Part shown: positions 18,816 through 26,565 of the stretch, piece by piece | Numbering within the stretch: position 1 is the first letter of the stretch | Layout of the letters: each line of letters opens with the position of its first letter | Assembly (NCBI RefSeq): GCF_003634695.1 | Contig: NZ_RBWV01000009.1 | Location: 496,001-560,000, forward strand | Source: Motilibacter peucedani | Lineage (GTDB): Bacteria > Actinomycetota > Actinomycetes > Motilibacterales > Motilibacteraceae | DNA: 64,000 bases | Direction of reading: 5' to 3' | Notes under the pieces: model-generated | Databases searched by the model: none | Told to the model about the DNA's origin: nothing | The model's input: only the letters and a program-made list of their open reading frames with translations | Made by a program: the position numbers and the translations under genes

Positions 18816-18869
18816 GATTGGCACGATGTGACTTCTTGCCAATCGGATGGGCAAGAAGTCACATCGTGC
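18816..18869. repeat. 20-bp perfect inverted repeat between padR and the DUF5318 gene
   Basis: GCACGATGTGACTTCTTGCC (18821-18840) is exactly complementary to 18850-18869 with a 9-bp spacer. A shorter alternative hairpin, GATTGGCA (18816-18823) with TGCCAATC (18837-18844), would exclude the larger one. The region between the two divergent genes (18558-18959) otherwise holds only the 13-bp array and the promoter of the DUF5318 gene. The role is unknown; an operator or a transcription barrier is possible. Confidence 0.75.
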
Positions 18870-18946
18870 GGGCCCACGGCAGCGCTCGAGAGCCGGGCGC
18901 ACTCGGACGCGGAACTGCGCACCTCGTCGCATCCCGGGCACGCCCG

Positions 18947-18952
18947 TACGCT
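18947..18952 (+). promoter_or_regulatory. -10 element of leaderless DUF5318-ponA transcript
   Basis: TACGCT, 7 nt before GTG 18960. No Shine-Dalgarno sequence is present upstream of that start. This fits transcription beginning at the start codon. Confidence 0.45.
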
Positions 18953-18959
18953 GGACGGC

Positions 18960-19463
18960 GTGCAGGCGCGCACCCGCGACGTGGTCGACTACGCGCTCCA
19001 GCGCAGGGCCGCGCTGGCTGCGCTGGCCACCGGGCGCGCCTCGCGCGAGGAGGTCTGCGACGCCCAGCCCTACCTCCGCAGGGCTGCCGTGCACCTGGGC
19101 GAGCTGACCGACCGGCTCTGCCCGGTGTGCCGGCGCGAGCAGCTGCTGCAGCTGGTCTACGTCTACGGTGACGAGCTGGGGCAGTTCTCCGGGCGCATCC
19201 GCAAGGCGGCCGACCTGCCGGAGATCGCGGCCACGAGCGGCGACGTGAAGGTCTACGTCGTCGAGGTGTGCGCCGGCCCGCCGGTGGTGCCCGGGGTGCC
19301 CCGCATCGACCGCGGGCTCGACGGTCGCCGCGACTTCCGGCGGCCCGCACGCACGCGGCAACGAGGCTGCGGATGGAACGCACTGGTCCTGTCGTACGTC
19401 GTGGGCGACGGGGTCCCGAGACGCCCACCGCGGCGCCGACCGACGATCGAGGACGAGCTTTGA
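18960..19463 (+). CDS. DUF5318 family protein
   Basis: 167 residues, conserved in actinomycetes directly upstream of the class A PBP gene. A Cys pair, LCPVCRREQL (about residue 45), and a later GCGWNAL sequence near residue 140 may form a metal site; YVYGDELG is another conserved stretch. The function is not established, but the invariant link to ponA suggests a role in envelope growth. GTG 18960 is chosen because it follows TACGCT by 7 nt. The gene stop overlaps the TTG start of the PBP gene. Confidence 0.8.
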   Translation: MQARTRDVVDYALQRRAALAALATGRASREEVCDAQPYLRRAAVHLGELTDRLCPVCRREQLLQLVYVYGDELGQFSGRIRKAADLPEIAATSGDVKVYVVEVCAGPPVVPGVPRIDRGLDGRRDFRRPARTRQRGCGWNALVLSYVVGDGVPRRPPRRRPTIEDEL

Positions 19464-21676
19464 GCAGCAGCACCCGGCCACCCGCGCCGGCGAAGGGCTT
19501 CATCGACTACCCGAGGGCCGGCCGCGGCATGCCGTGGAAGCTGCTGCCCTCGTGGCGCCAGGTGCTGCTGCTCGGGGTGCTCGGCGCGGCCATGCTCGTG
19601 GGCGCGTTCTTCGTGGCCTACGCGCGCACGACGGTGCCCAGCGCCGACGCCGCGGCGGTCGCGCAGACCTCGACCGTCTACTACTCCGACGGCAAGACGC
19701 TCATGGGCAAGATCTCCGGCGGCACCAACCGCACGATGATCCCCGACATCGACACCATCCCGGTGGTGCTGCGTCAGGCCGTGATGGCCGCCGAGGACCG
19801 CGACTTCCAGACCAACAGCGGCGTCTCGCCCAAGGGCATCGTCCGGGCGTTCTGGACCAACATCAAGGGCGACTCCAAGAGCCAGGGCGGCTCGACCATC
19901 ACCCAGCAGTTCGTGCGCAACTACTACGCCGACGTCGGTCAGCAGAAGACCTACCAGCGCAAGATCCACGAGGCGATCCTCGCCATCAAGATCAACAAGC
20001 AGAAGTCCAAGGACGAGATCCTGCGCGACTACCTCAACACGATCTGGTGGGGGCGTCGCTCCAACGGGCTGCAGGCGGCCGCGCAGGCGTGGTTCCCCCG
20101 CGGCCTGAACGACTACAAGTCGCTCAACCTGAGCCAGTCGGCGTTCCTGGCGGGGGTCATCCAGGCGCCCGACACGTTCGACTACCGCCGGCACGAGGGC
20201 GCGGTCGACGCGGGCAAGCGGGCCAAGGCCGAGAAGCGCTTCCGCTACGTGCTCTCCGGCATGGTCCAGAAGGGCTGGATCACCCAGCAGCAGGCCGACG
20301 CCGCCAAGCTGCCGCAGCTGGTCGTCAGGGACGACCTGGTCACCAACTACAGCGACAGCCCCACCGGCTACCTGCTCAAGTTCGTCCGCGACGAGCTCAC
20401 GAACTGGGGCTTCACCGAGCAGGAGGTCGAGGGCGGCGGGCTGCGGATCATCACCACGTTCGACCACGACGCCCAGGTCGCGGCCGAGACGGCGATGGAC
20501 CCCGACAAGGGCCAGTTCCCCAAGACCGACGCCGAGGACGTGCACGCCGGGCTCGCCAGCATCGACGTGAAGACCGGCGCGGTGATCGCGATGTACGGCG
20601 GCAAGAACTACCTCGAGCGGCAGATCAACGACGCGACGCAGCCGGTTCTCCCCGGCTCGACGTTCAAGCCCTTCGCGCTGGCCGCGGCCATCGAGGACGG
20701 GCACAGCATCTTCTCGCGCTACTACGGCAACTCCCCGCTGCCGGCGACCGGCACGCGCAACGAGTTCGGCGACGACTACGGCTCCCGCGTGTCCCTGCTC
20801 ACCGGGCTCGAGAAGTCCATCAACACCGTCTACGTCGACGCGGCCATGGACATCGGTCCCGAGAAGGTGGTGCACGCGCTCACCGACGCCGGCGTCCCTG
20901 CGGATGCGCCGGGTCTCGCTGCGGTCCCCTCCGTGCCGCTCGGCACGGCCAACGTCTCGCCGCTCAACATGGCGCTCGCCTACTCGAGCTTCGCCGGCCA
21001 GGGCGTGCGCGTGAAGAAGCCGCACTCGGTGGCTCGGGTGCTCTACCGCGACAGCCGCGACCCTTGGAAGCCGCCGGGCAACCCGACCGTCAAGGCCTTC
21101 CCCAAGGACGTCACGGCCGACGTGACCTACGCGCTCTCGCAGGTCGTCGATGCGCCGGGCGGCACGGGCACGGAGGCGCGCGCGGTCCCGGGTGCCGTGG
21201 CGGGCAAGACCGGCACCCACGGCCAGGACGACAACACCCTGTCGGCGTGGTTCGTCGGGTTCAGCCCGCGCATCGCCACGGCGGTCGACTTCTACAAGGG
21301 CAACGGGCGCGAGGACCTCGACGGCGTCGGCGGCGACACCCACGCCGCCTTCTTCGGCGGTGGCTTCCCGGCGCAGATCTGGACCGCCTACATGAAGGCC
21401 GCGGTCCAGCTGAAGCCCTGGAAGACCTCCGACGACTTCCCCGAGCGGGTCTGCAAGAACTGCAACGGGCAGGACACGTCCAACGACAGCACCCCTGCCC
21501 CGACGAGCTCGCCGAGCTCGTCGCCGAGCACGAGCGCGACACCCGTACGCCCGACGCCCACCCCCACGCCGACGCCGTCCCAGCCGGCGACCTCCGAGGC
21601 GCCGGTGGAGCCGGCGCCCGACGGCTCCGGCGCGCCCGCGGCCCCTGCCGCCCCGCAGCCGGGTGCGTCAGGGTAG
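19460..21676 (+). CDS. Class A penicillin-binding protein (transglycosylase/transpeptidase)
   Basis: Bifunctional peptidoglycan synthase of 738 residues, a PonA1 relative. A short cytoplasmic tail and one membrane helix (about 33-55) precede the GT51 domain with AAEDRDFQ and GGSTITQQFVRN. The transpeptidase shows SxxK at Ser400 (STFK), SxN at about 453 (SIN) and KTG at about 583. A Pro/Thr/Ser-rich tail ends the protein. TTG 19460 overlaps the DUF5318 stop and has GAGGACGAG upstream; the frame opens earlier but that part lies within DUF5318. Acts at the outer face of the membrane. Confidence 0.93.
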   Translation: MSSSTRPPAPAKGFIDYPRAGRGMPWKLLPSWRQVLLLGVLGAAMLVGAFFVAYARTTVPSADAAAVAQTSTVYYSDGKTLMGKISGGTNRTMIPDIDTIPVVLRQAVMAAEDRDFQTNSGVSPKGIVRAFWTNIKGDSKSQGGSTITQQFVRNYYADVGQQKTYQRKIHEAILAIKINKQKSKDEILRDYLNTIWWGRRSNGLQAAAQAWFPRGLNDYKSLNLSQSAFLAGVIQAPDTFDYRRHEGAVDAGKRAKAEKRFRYVLSGMVQKGWITQQQADAAKLPQLVVRDDLVTNYSDSPTGYLLKFVRDELTNWGFTEQEVEGGGLRIITTFDHDAQVAAETAMDPDKGQFPKTDAEDVHAGLASIDVKTGAVIAMYGGKNYLERQINDATQPVLPGSTFKPFALAAAIEDGHSIFSRYYGNSPLPATGTRNEFGDDYGSRVSLLTGLEKSINTVYVDAAMDIGPEKVVHALTDAGVPADAPGLAAVPSVPLGTANVSPLNMALAYSSFAGQGVRVKKPHSVARVLYRDSRDPWKPPGNPTVKAFPKDVTADVTYALSQVVDAPGGTGTEARAVPGAVAGKTGTHGQDDNTLSAWFVGFSPRIATAVDFYKGNGREDLDGVGGDTHAAFFGGGFPAQIWTAYMKAAVQLKPWKTSDDFPERVCKNCNGQDTSNDSTPAPTSSPSSSPSTSATPVRPTPTPTPTPSQPATSEAPVEPAPDGSGAPAAPAAPQPGASG

Positions 21677-21687
21677 GAAAGGACGCC

Positions 21688-23151
21688 GTGAGCACTCCGC
21701 GAAGCGACCCCGCGCCCGTCCCGCCCAGGGAGCCCACGCGTACGTCGCGGGGCGGCGTGCTGCCGACCCTCGACGACCCGGTGGTGGCGGGCGCGAGCGA
21801 GCTCGTCGGCGGGCCGGCCGGCCGGCGCCTGCTCGTCGAGTCGCGGTGGTGGACCCCGCTGCGCGTGTGCCTGCTGTTCGCGGCGCTGACGACGCTGGTC
21901 TTCGGCTTCGGGGCCAAGGAGCACTGCCGGTCGTCGGGCTGGGTGCCCAACAACATGTACTTCCACGCCTGCTACAGCGACGTGCCGCCGCTCTACTCGG
22001 GCCGCGGGCTCAACCAGGGACTGTTCCCCTACGTCCACAGCGACGCGGTGCTCGCCGCCCACGGCGTCTACAGCCAGGTCGAGTACCCCGTGCTCACCGG
22101 GATGCTGATGTGGGTCGAGGCGAAGCTGGTGCCGGGCGACAGCAAGGACCCGTTCACCACCTACTTCGACATCAACCTGCTGTTCGCCACGGCCTTCCTG
22201 CTCGGCATGGTCGCGCTCACCGCGCTGACCGCTCGCCGACGGCCCTGGGACGCGGCGCTCGTCGCGCTCGCCCCCGCTGTCGGGCTGGCGATGACCATCA
22301 ACTGGGACATGCTCGCGGTGGTGCTGCTGGCCGGGGCGATGTACGCGTGGGCGCGCGACAGACCGGCGCTGACCGGGGTGCTGCTCGGGCTCGGCACGGC
22401 GGCGAAGCTCTACCCGGCACTGATGCTGCTGCCGCTGCTGCTGCTGGGGTGGCGGACCAGACGGCTCGGCCCGGTCGGAGCGGTCGCCGGGTGGGGTGCG
22501 CTCACCTGGTTCAACTGCAACATCGCCTTCGTGCTCGTGAACTTCGAGGGCTGGAAGGAGTTCTACTCGCTGAGCCAGAGCCGCCCGGCCGGCTTCAGCT
22601 CGATCTGGTACGTGCTCCAGATCAACGGCCACGGCTTCACCCCGCTCAACACCTGGGCCAGCGGCCTCACAGTCGTGCTCTTCCTCGCCATCGCAGTGCT
22701 CGCGCTGAAAGCGCCACGCAGACCACGCCTGGCCTCCCTGACCTTCCTCGTGGTGGCTGCGTTCCTGCTCACCAACAAGGTCTACTCGCCGCAGTACCTC
22801 CTGTGGCTGGTGCCGCTGGCTGCCCTCGCCCGGCCGCGCTGGCGCGACTTCTGGATCTGGCAGGCCGGCGAGCTCGTCCACTTCTTCGGCATCTGGCTCT
22901 ACCTGGGGCAGTACGCCGACCCGAAGCGCGGCCTCGGCGACACCGGCTACACCTGGACCGTGCTCGCGCACGTCGCCGGCACGCTGTGGCTCGCCGGCAT
23001 CATCGTGCGCGACATCCTGCGGCCCGAGTGCGACCCGGTGCGCGCCGACGGACTCGACGACGACCCGGCGGGCGGCGTGTTCGACGGTGCTCCGGACGCC
23101 GGTCCTGCTGCGGTGGCGGAGGACCGGCCGGCCGTCCCCGTCGCCGGGTGA
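21688..23151 (+). CDS. GT87-type polytopic glycosyltransferase (DUF2029)
   Basis: 487-residue integral membrane protein with about 10-12 helices, of the polyprenyl-phosphate-sugar-dependent (GT-C) class. NINWDMLAVVLLAGAMYAWA and GTAAKLYPALMLLPLLL are typical for GT87 mannosyl- or arabinosyltransferase relatives. GTG 21688 follows GGAAAGGA by 4 nt, 11 bp after the PBP gene. In mycobacteria a GT87-like gene holds the same place after ponA1. The acceptor is unknown; lipoglycan or wall polysaccharide assembly is an inference. Confidence 0.82.
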   Translation: MSTPRSDPAPVPPREPTRTSRGGVLPTLDDPVVAGASELVGGPAGRRLLVESRWWTPLRVCLLFAALTTLVFGFGAKEHCRSSGWVPNNMYFHACYSDVPPLYSGRGLNQGLFPYVHSDAVLAAHGVYSQVEYPVLTGMLMWVEAKLVPGDSKDPFTTYFDINLLFATAFLLGMVALTALTARRRPWDAALVALAPAVGLAMTINWDMLAVVLLAGAMYAWARDRPALTGVLLGLGTAAKLYPALMLLPLLLLGWRTRRLGPVGAVAGWGALTWFNCNIAFVLVNFEGWKEFYSLSQSRPAGFSSIWYVLQINGHGFTPLNTWASGLTVVLFLAIAVLALKAPRRPRLASLTFLVVAAFLLTNKVYSPQYLLWLVPLAALARPRWRDFWIWQAGELVHFFGIWLYLGQYADPKRGLGDTGYTWTVLAHVAGTLWLAGIIVRDILRPECDPVRADGLDDDPAGGVFDGAPDAGPAAVAEDRPAVPVAG

Positions 23152-24281
23152 GCAGCGCGCTGCCGCAGGACGCGGCTCAGGCGAGCCGGTCGTCGCTGCT
23201 CCCGCCGCTCGCCGTGTGGCTGCTGACGCGGGTCGGCGTCTACCTGCTCGTGGCGATCGGGGGCTATGCGTTCCACGACGGACCACTCGTCCCGCACGTG
23301 CAGCGCTGGGAGCGGTGGGACGCCCAGCTCTTCGAGCGCATCGCCGCCCACGGCTACTCCTACGCCAACGACGAGGCGTTCTTCCCAGGCTTCCCCCTGC
23401 TGCTGAGGGGCATCTCGTCGCTGGGCATCTCGCCCGGGCTGTCGGGGCTGCTCATCTCGCTGGTGGCCGGCGCCGTCGGAGCCCTCGCCCTCGCCCGGCT
23501 GGCCGAGCTCGAGGGCGGTCCGGCCGCGGGGGAGCGGGCGGTGCTGCTGCTGGTGCTCTCCCCGGCGGCGGTGTTCCTCGCCGCCGGCTACACCGAAGCG
23601 CTCTTCCTCGCGCTCGCGGCGCCCGCCTGGCTGGCGGCCCGGCGCGGCCAGTGGTGGCTGGCCGGCTGCCTCGCGGCGGGGGCGTGCAGCGTACGCATCT
23701 CAGGCGTCTTCCTCGTCGCCGCGCTGGTCGTCGAGTTCCTCACCGCGTCCTCCGGCCGCGACGCGGGAACCGGCGCGCGCCGATGGCGCGAGCTGCCCGC
23801 GCTCGCCCTCCCGCTGCTGCCGCTGGTGTCCTACGCGGCCTACCTCCAGCACACCAAGGGCGACTGGCTGGCCTGGCAGCACGCGCAGGAGGCGGGATGG
23901 GGCCGTCGTTTCACCAACCCGGTCACGGTGCTGCGCACCACGTGGGACGCGGCGTTCGGGTCGAGCCAGGACCTCACCTTCCGCGTGGACTTCCGCCTCG
24001 AGCTGGTCGCCATGGCGGTCGGCGTCGTGCTGACCGCGGTGCTGCTGGTCGTGCGGCGCTGGGGAGAGGCGACCTACGTCGGGCTCAGCGTGCTCGCCCT
24101 CGGGACCTCGACCTGGTACTTCTCCGTGCCGCGGGCGACCCTGCTGTGGTGGCCGCTGTGGGTCGGGCTGGCGGTGCTGACGCTGCGGCACCGGCTGCTG
24201 CTCGTGGCCTACCTCGCCGTCGTGGCGCCGGTGTCGGCGGTGTGGGTCGTGCTGTTCACGACCGGTCGCTGGGCCGGCTGA
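23148..24281 (+). CDS. Mannosyltransferase-like membrane protein (PIG-V family)
   Basis: 377 residues, about 9-10 helices. Near the N-terminus RWERWDAQLFERIAAHGYSY matches the PIG-V/GPI-mannosyltransferase pattern with an acidic residue needed for the dolichol- or polyprenyl-phosphate-mannose donor, and FFPGFPLLLR follows. GTG 23148 overlaps the preceding stop (GTGA), so it is the last gene of the DUF5318-ponA-GT87 unit. Its end runs 26 bp into the convergent soxR gene. The acceptor is unknown. Confidence 0.78.
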   Translation: MSSALPQDAAQASRSSLLPPLAVWLLTRVGVYLLVAIGGYAFHDGPLVPHVQRWERWDAQLFERIAAHGYSYANDEAFFPGFPLLLRGISSLGISPGLSGLLISLVAGAVGALALARLAELEGGPAAGERAVLLLVLSPAAVFLAAGYTEALFLALAAPAWLAARRGQWWLAGCLAAGACSVRISGVFLVAALVVEFLTASSGRDAGTGARRWRELPALALPLLPLVSYAAYLQHTKGDWLAWQHAQEAGWGRRFTNPVTVLRTTWDAAFGSSQDLTFRVDFRLELVAMAVGVVLTAVLLVVRRWGEATYVGLSVLALGTSTWYFSVPRATLLWWPLWVGLAVLTLRHRLLLVAYLAVVAPVSAVWVVLFTTGRWAG

Positions 24282-24732
24282 CCGGGCGGCGCACCGCGGG
24301 CGGCAGGTACCTCGCGCCGGGGCCCCGCTCGCCCGCACGGTCCCCGGGGTTGGACAGCGCGCAGGTGCGCATCGAGAGGCAGCCGCAGCCGATGCAGCTG
24401 GTGAGCCCCTCGCGCAGCGCCACCAGGCCCTCGATCTGCTCGTCGAGCCGGGCGCGCCACGAGCTGGAGAGCCGCTCCCAGTCGGCGGGGGTGGGGGTGC
24501 GGGCGAGCGGCAGCGTGGAGAGCGCGTCGCGCACCTCGTCGAGCTTGAGCCCGACGTTCTGGGCGGCGCGCACGAACGCGAGCCGGCGCAGCACCGAGCG
24601 CTCGTAGCGGCGCTGGCCGCCGGCCGTGCGCCCGCTGGCGATCAGCCCCTCCTTCTCGTAGTAGCGCAGCGCCGAGGTCGCCATGCCGGCCCGCGCCGCC
24701 ACCTCGCCGATCGTCAGACTGCCGCTCGCCAC
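24256..24732 (-). CDS. soxR: Redox-sensitive transcriptional activator SoxR (MerR family)
   Basis: 158 residues. The MerR winged helix (LTIGEVAARAGMATSALRYY) and dimer helix are followed by the [2Fe-2S] ligands CIGCGCLSMRTC, spaced C-x2-C-x-C-x5-C as in SoxR. In actinomycetes SoxR answers redox-cycling compounds and activates a few enzymes and exporters. GTG 24732 is taken as the start; the frame reaches ATG 24783, but that reading would run through the SoxR box. Divergent from the SDR gene across a shared operator. Confidence 0.9.
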   Translation of the reverse strand: MASGSLTIGEVAARAGMATSALRYYEKEGLIASGRTAGGQRRYERSVLRRLAFVRAAQNVGLKLDEVRDALSTLPLARTPTPADWERLSSSWRARLDEQIEGLVALREGLTSCIGCGCLSMRTCALSNPGDRAGERGPGARYLPPAVRRPVSRPSDRS

Positions 24733-24743
24733 GTCCCCACCGC

Positions 24744-24765
24744 TTGACTTGAAGTTCACTTCAAG
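24744..24765. promoter_or_regulatory. SoxR box in the soxR/SDR divergent promoter
   Basis: An 18-bp palindrome, CTTGAAGT-TC-ACTTCAAG (24748-24765), overlaps a TTGACT -35-like element on the plus strand (24744-24749). This is how MerR-type activators bind between -35 and -10. No clear -10 is seen. It lies 17 bp before the SDR start and 16 bp before the soxR start, so both genes may respond. Confidence 0.65.
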
Positions 24766-24781
24766 ATGCAGCCTGCACCGC

Positions 24782-25519
24782 ATGACTCCTCATGCGCAAG
24801 CCCCTGTCCGGCCGGTCGCCCTGGTGACCGGCGCCTCCCGCGGCCTCGGCCGTGCCCTCGCCCGCGAGCTCGCAGCACAGGGCTGGGCCCTCGTGCTCGA
24901 CGCCCGCGACCCCGTCCGCCTCCACCGGGTGGCCGTCGAGCTGGGGGCGCTCACCGACGTGAGCGCCCTGGCCGGGGACGTGGCCGACCCTGCGCACCGC
25001 GAGGCGCTCGGCCGTGCCGTGGACGCGCACCGCCGCCTCGACGCGCTGGTCAACAACGCCAGCGTCCTCGGCCCGAGCCCTCTGGTGCCCCTGCGCGAGC
25101 TCGACCTCACCGAGCTGCAGCGCACCTGGACCGTCAACGCCCTCGCGCCGCTCGCCCTCGTGCAGCGCGTCCTGCCGGCGCTCGAGCGCACCGGCGGCGC
25201 CGTCGTCGACGTCAGCTCCGACGCGGCGGTCGAGGCCTACGCCGGCTGGGGCTGCTACGGCTCGGCCAAGGCCGCGCTCGACGCGCTGACCGCGGTGCTG
25301 GCGGTCGAGCAGCCGGAGCTGACCGTCTACGCCTTCGACCCCGGCGACATGGCGACCGACCTGCACCAGCAGGCGTTCCCTGGGGAGGACGTCTACGATC
25401 GCCCCGCGCCCGAGTCGGTGGTGCCGGCCCTGCTCGAGCTCGTCTGCGGGCGGCTGCCGAGCGGGCGCTACCGGGCGGCGGACCTCGCCCCGGTCGAGGC
25501 AGAGGCGGTGACCGCGTGA
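24782..25519 (+). CDS. Short-chain dehydrogenase/reductase
   Basis: 245-residue NAD(P)-dependent oxidoreductase. Visible: the cofactor motif TGASRGLG, the NNAS motif, the catalytic Ser region VDVSSDAAV and the catalytic YGSAK. Substrate unknown. ATG 24782 is chosen, 17 bp after the SoxR box, which suggests redox induction. The gene overlaps the QueA-like gene by 4 bp (GTGA), so the two work as a unit; the same pairing occurs in other actinomycetes (from memory). Confidence 0.87.
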   Translation: MTPHAQAPVRPVALVTGASRGLGRALARELAAQGWALVLDARDPVRLHRVAVELGALTDVSALAGDVADPAHREALGRAVDAHRRLDALVNNASVLGPSPLVPLRELDLTELQRTWTVNALAPLALVQRVLPALERTGGAVVDVSSDAAVEAYAGWGCYGSAKAALDALTAVLAVEQPELTVYAFDPGDMATDLHQQAFPGEDVYDRPAPESVVPALLELVCGRLPSGRYRAADLAPVEAEAVTA

Positions 25520-26565
25520 CGGCGGCGGCACCGACGCGTACGCGGTTCGTCCTCCCGCCCGGGCGGCTGGCGACCGAGCCGCCGGAGTGGCGTGGGCGCG
25601 GACGCGACGACGTCCGCCTGCTCGTCGCATCGAGGTACGCAGTGGTCCATGAGCACTTCCCCTCGTTGCGTGAGTACCTCCGTGAGGGCGACGTGCTGGT
25701 CGTCAACAACTCTGTGACGCTGCCCTCGGCGGTGGCCGCACGCGACGGGAGCGGTCGGCGCTTCCCGCTGCACGTGTCGACCGCTCTGGACGACGGGAGG
25801 TGGGTGGTCGAGGCACGGCGACCCGACCAGTCGGGGCCTGACTTCTCGCTTTCCCCGGGGACGAGGCTGGCGCTGCCCGGCGGCGTGGAGCTGGTGGTCG
25901 ACGAGCCGTTCCCCGACGCCGGTGCACGGCCGAGCCGCCTTTGGTCTGCTGTGGTCTCACCCACCGTCGACCGGGCGCGCTACCTCGAGCGGTTCGGGTC
26001 GCCGATCGTCTACGACTACGTCACCGGCCACCCGCCGACCTCCTACTACCAGAACGTGTGGGCGAGCGAGCCCGGCAGTGCTGAGATGCCCAGCGCTGGT
26101 CGGCCGTTCACCGCCGAGCTGCTCGTGCGACTGGTCTCTCGTGGCATCACCGTCGTGCCAATTACCCTGCACTGCGGCGTCTCGAGCCCTGAGCTGCACG
26201 AACCGCCGGCGCCCGAGCCGTTCCGCGTCAGCGAGTCGGCCGCGGCAGCGGTGAACAGCGCGCGTGCGCGCGGCGGACGGGTGGTGGCGGTCGGCACCAC
26301 AGTCGTACGCGCCCTCGAGTCCGTCGCGTCACCCGACGGCACGGTGCACGAGGGCGCCGGGTGGACCGACCTCGTGCTCAGCGCCGAGAGACCTGCGCGC
26401 GTCGTCGACGGGCTCGTCACAGGGCTGCACGAACCGGAGGCCAGCCACCTCGACCTGCTCGACGCGGTGGCCGGGCCGGAGCTGGTCGACAAGGCCTACG
26501 AGGCGCTCGTGCAGGGCGACTACCTCTGGCACGAGTTCGGAGACTCGACCCTGCTGCTGCCCTAG
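25516..26565 (+). CDS. QueA-like S-adenosylmethionine:tRNA ribosyltransferase-isomerase family protein
   Basis: 349 residues, the QueA length. VLVVNNSVTLPSA and the run VYDYVTGHPPTSYYQNVW correspond to the QueA core, as do FTAELLVRLVSRGI, ITLHCGVSS and VVAVGTTVVRALES. QueA moves the ribosyl part of SAM to 7-aminomethyl-deazaguanine in tRNA during queuosine synthesis. No other queuosine gene is in view and the usual HVGAGTF motif reads LHCGVSS, so the true substrate may differ. GTG 25516 overlaps the SDR stop. The stop TAG shares a CTAG with the opposing gene. Codon use is slightly less G+C-rich than nearby. Confidence 0.8.
   Translation: MTAAAPTRTRFVLPPGRLATEPPEWRGRGRDDVRLLVASRYAVVHEHFPSLREYLREGDVLVVNNSVTLPSAVAARDGSGRRFPLHVSTALDDGRWVVEARRPDQSGPDFSLSPGTRLALPGGVELVVDEPFPDAGARPSRLWSAVVSPTVDRARYLERFGSPIVYDYVTGHPPTSYYQNVWASEPGSAEMPSAGRPFTAELLVRLVSRGITVVPITLHCGVSSPELHEPPAPEPFRVSESAAAAVNSARARGGRVVAVGTTVVRALESVASPDGTVHEGAGWTDLVLSAERPARVVDGLVTGLHEPEASHLDLLDAVAGPELVDKAYEALVQGDYLWHEFGDSTLLLP

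Noticed and set aside
24733-24783. Start of soxR at ATG 24783
   Set aside because: It would place the SoxR box and promoter inside the coding region; GTG 24732 gives the normal SoxR length.
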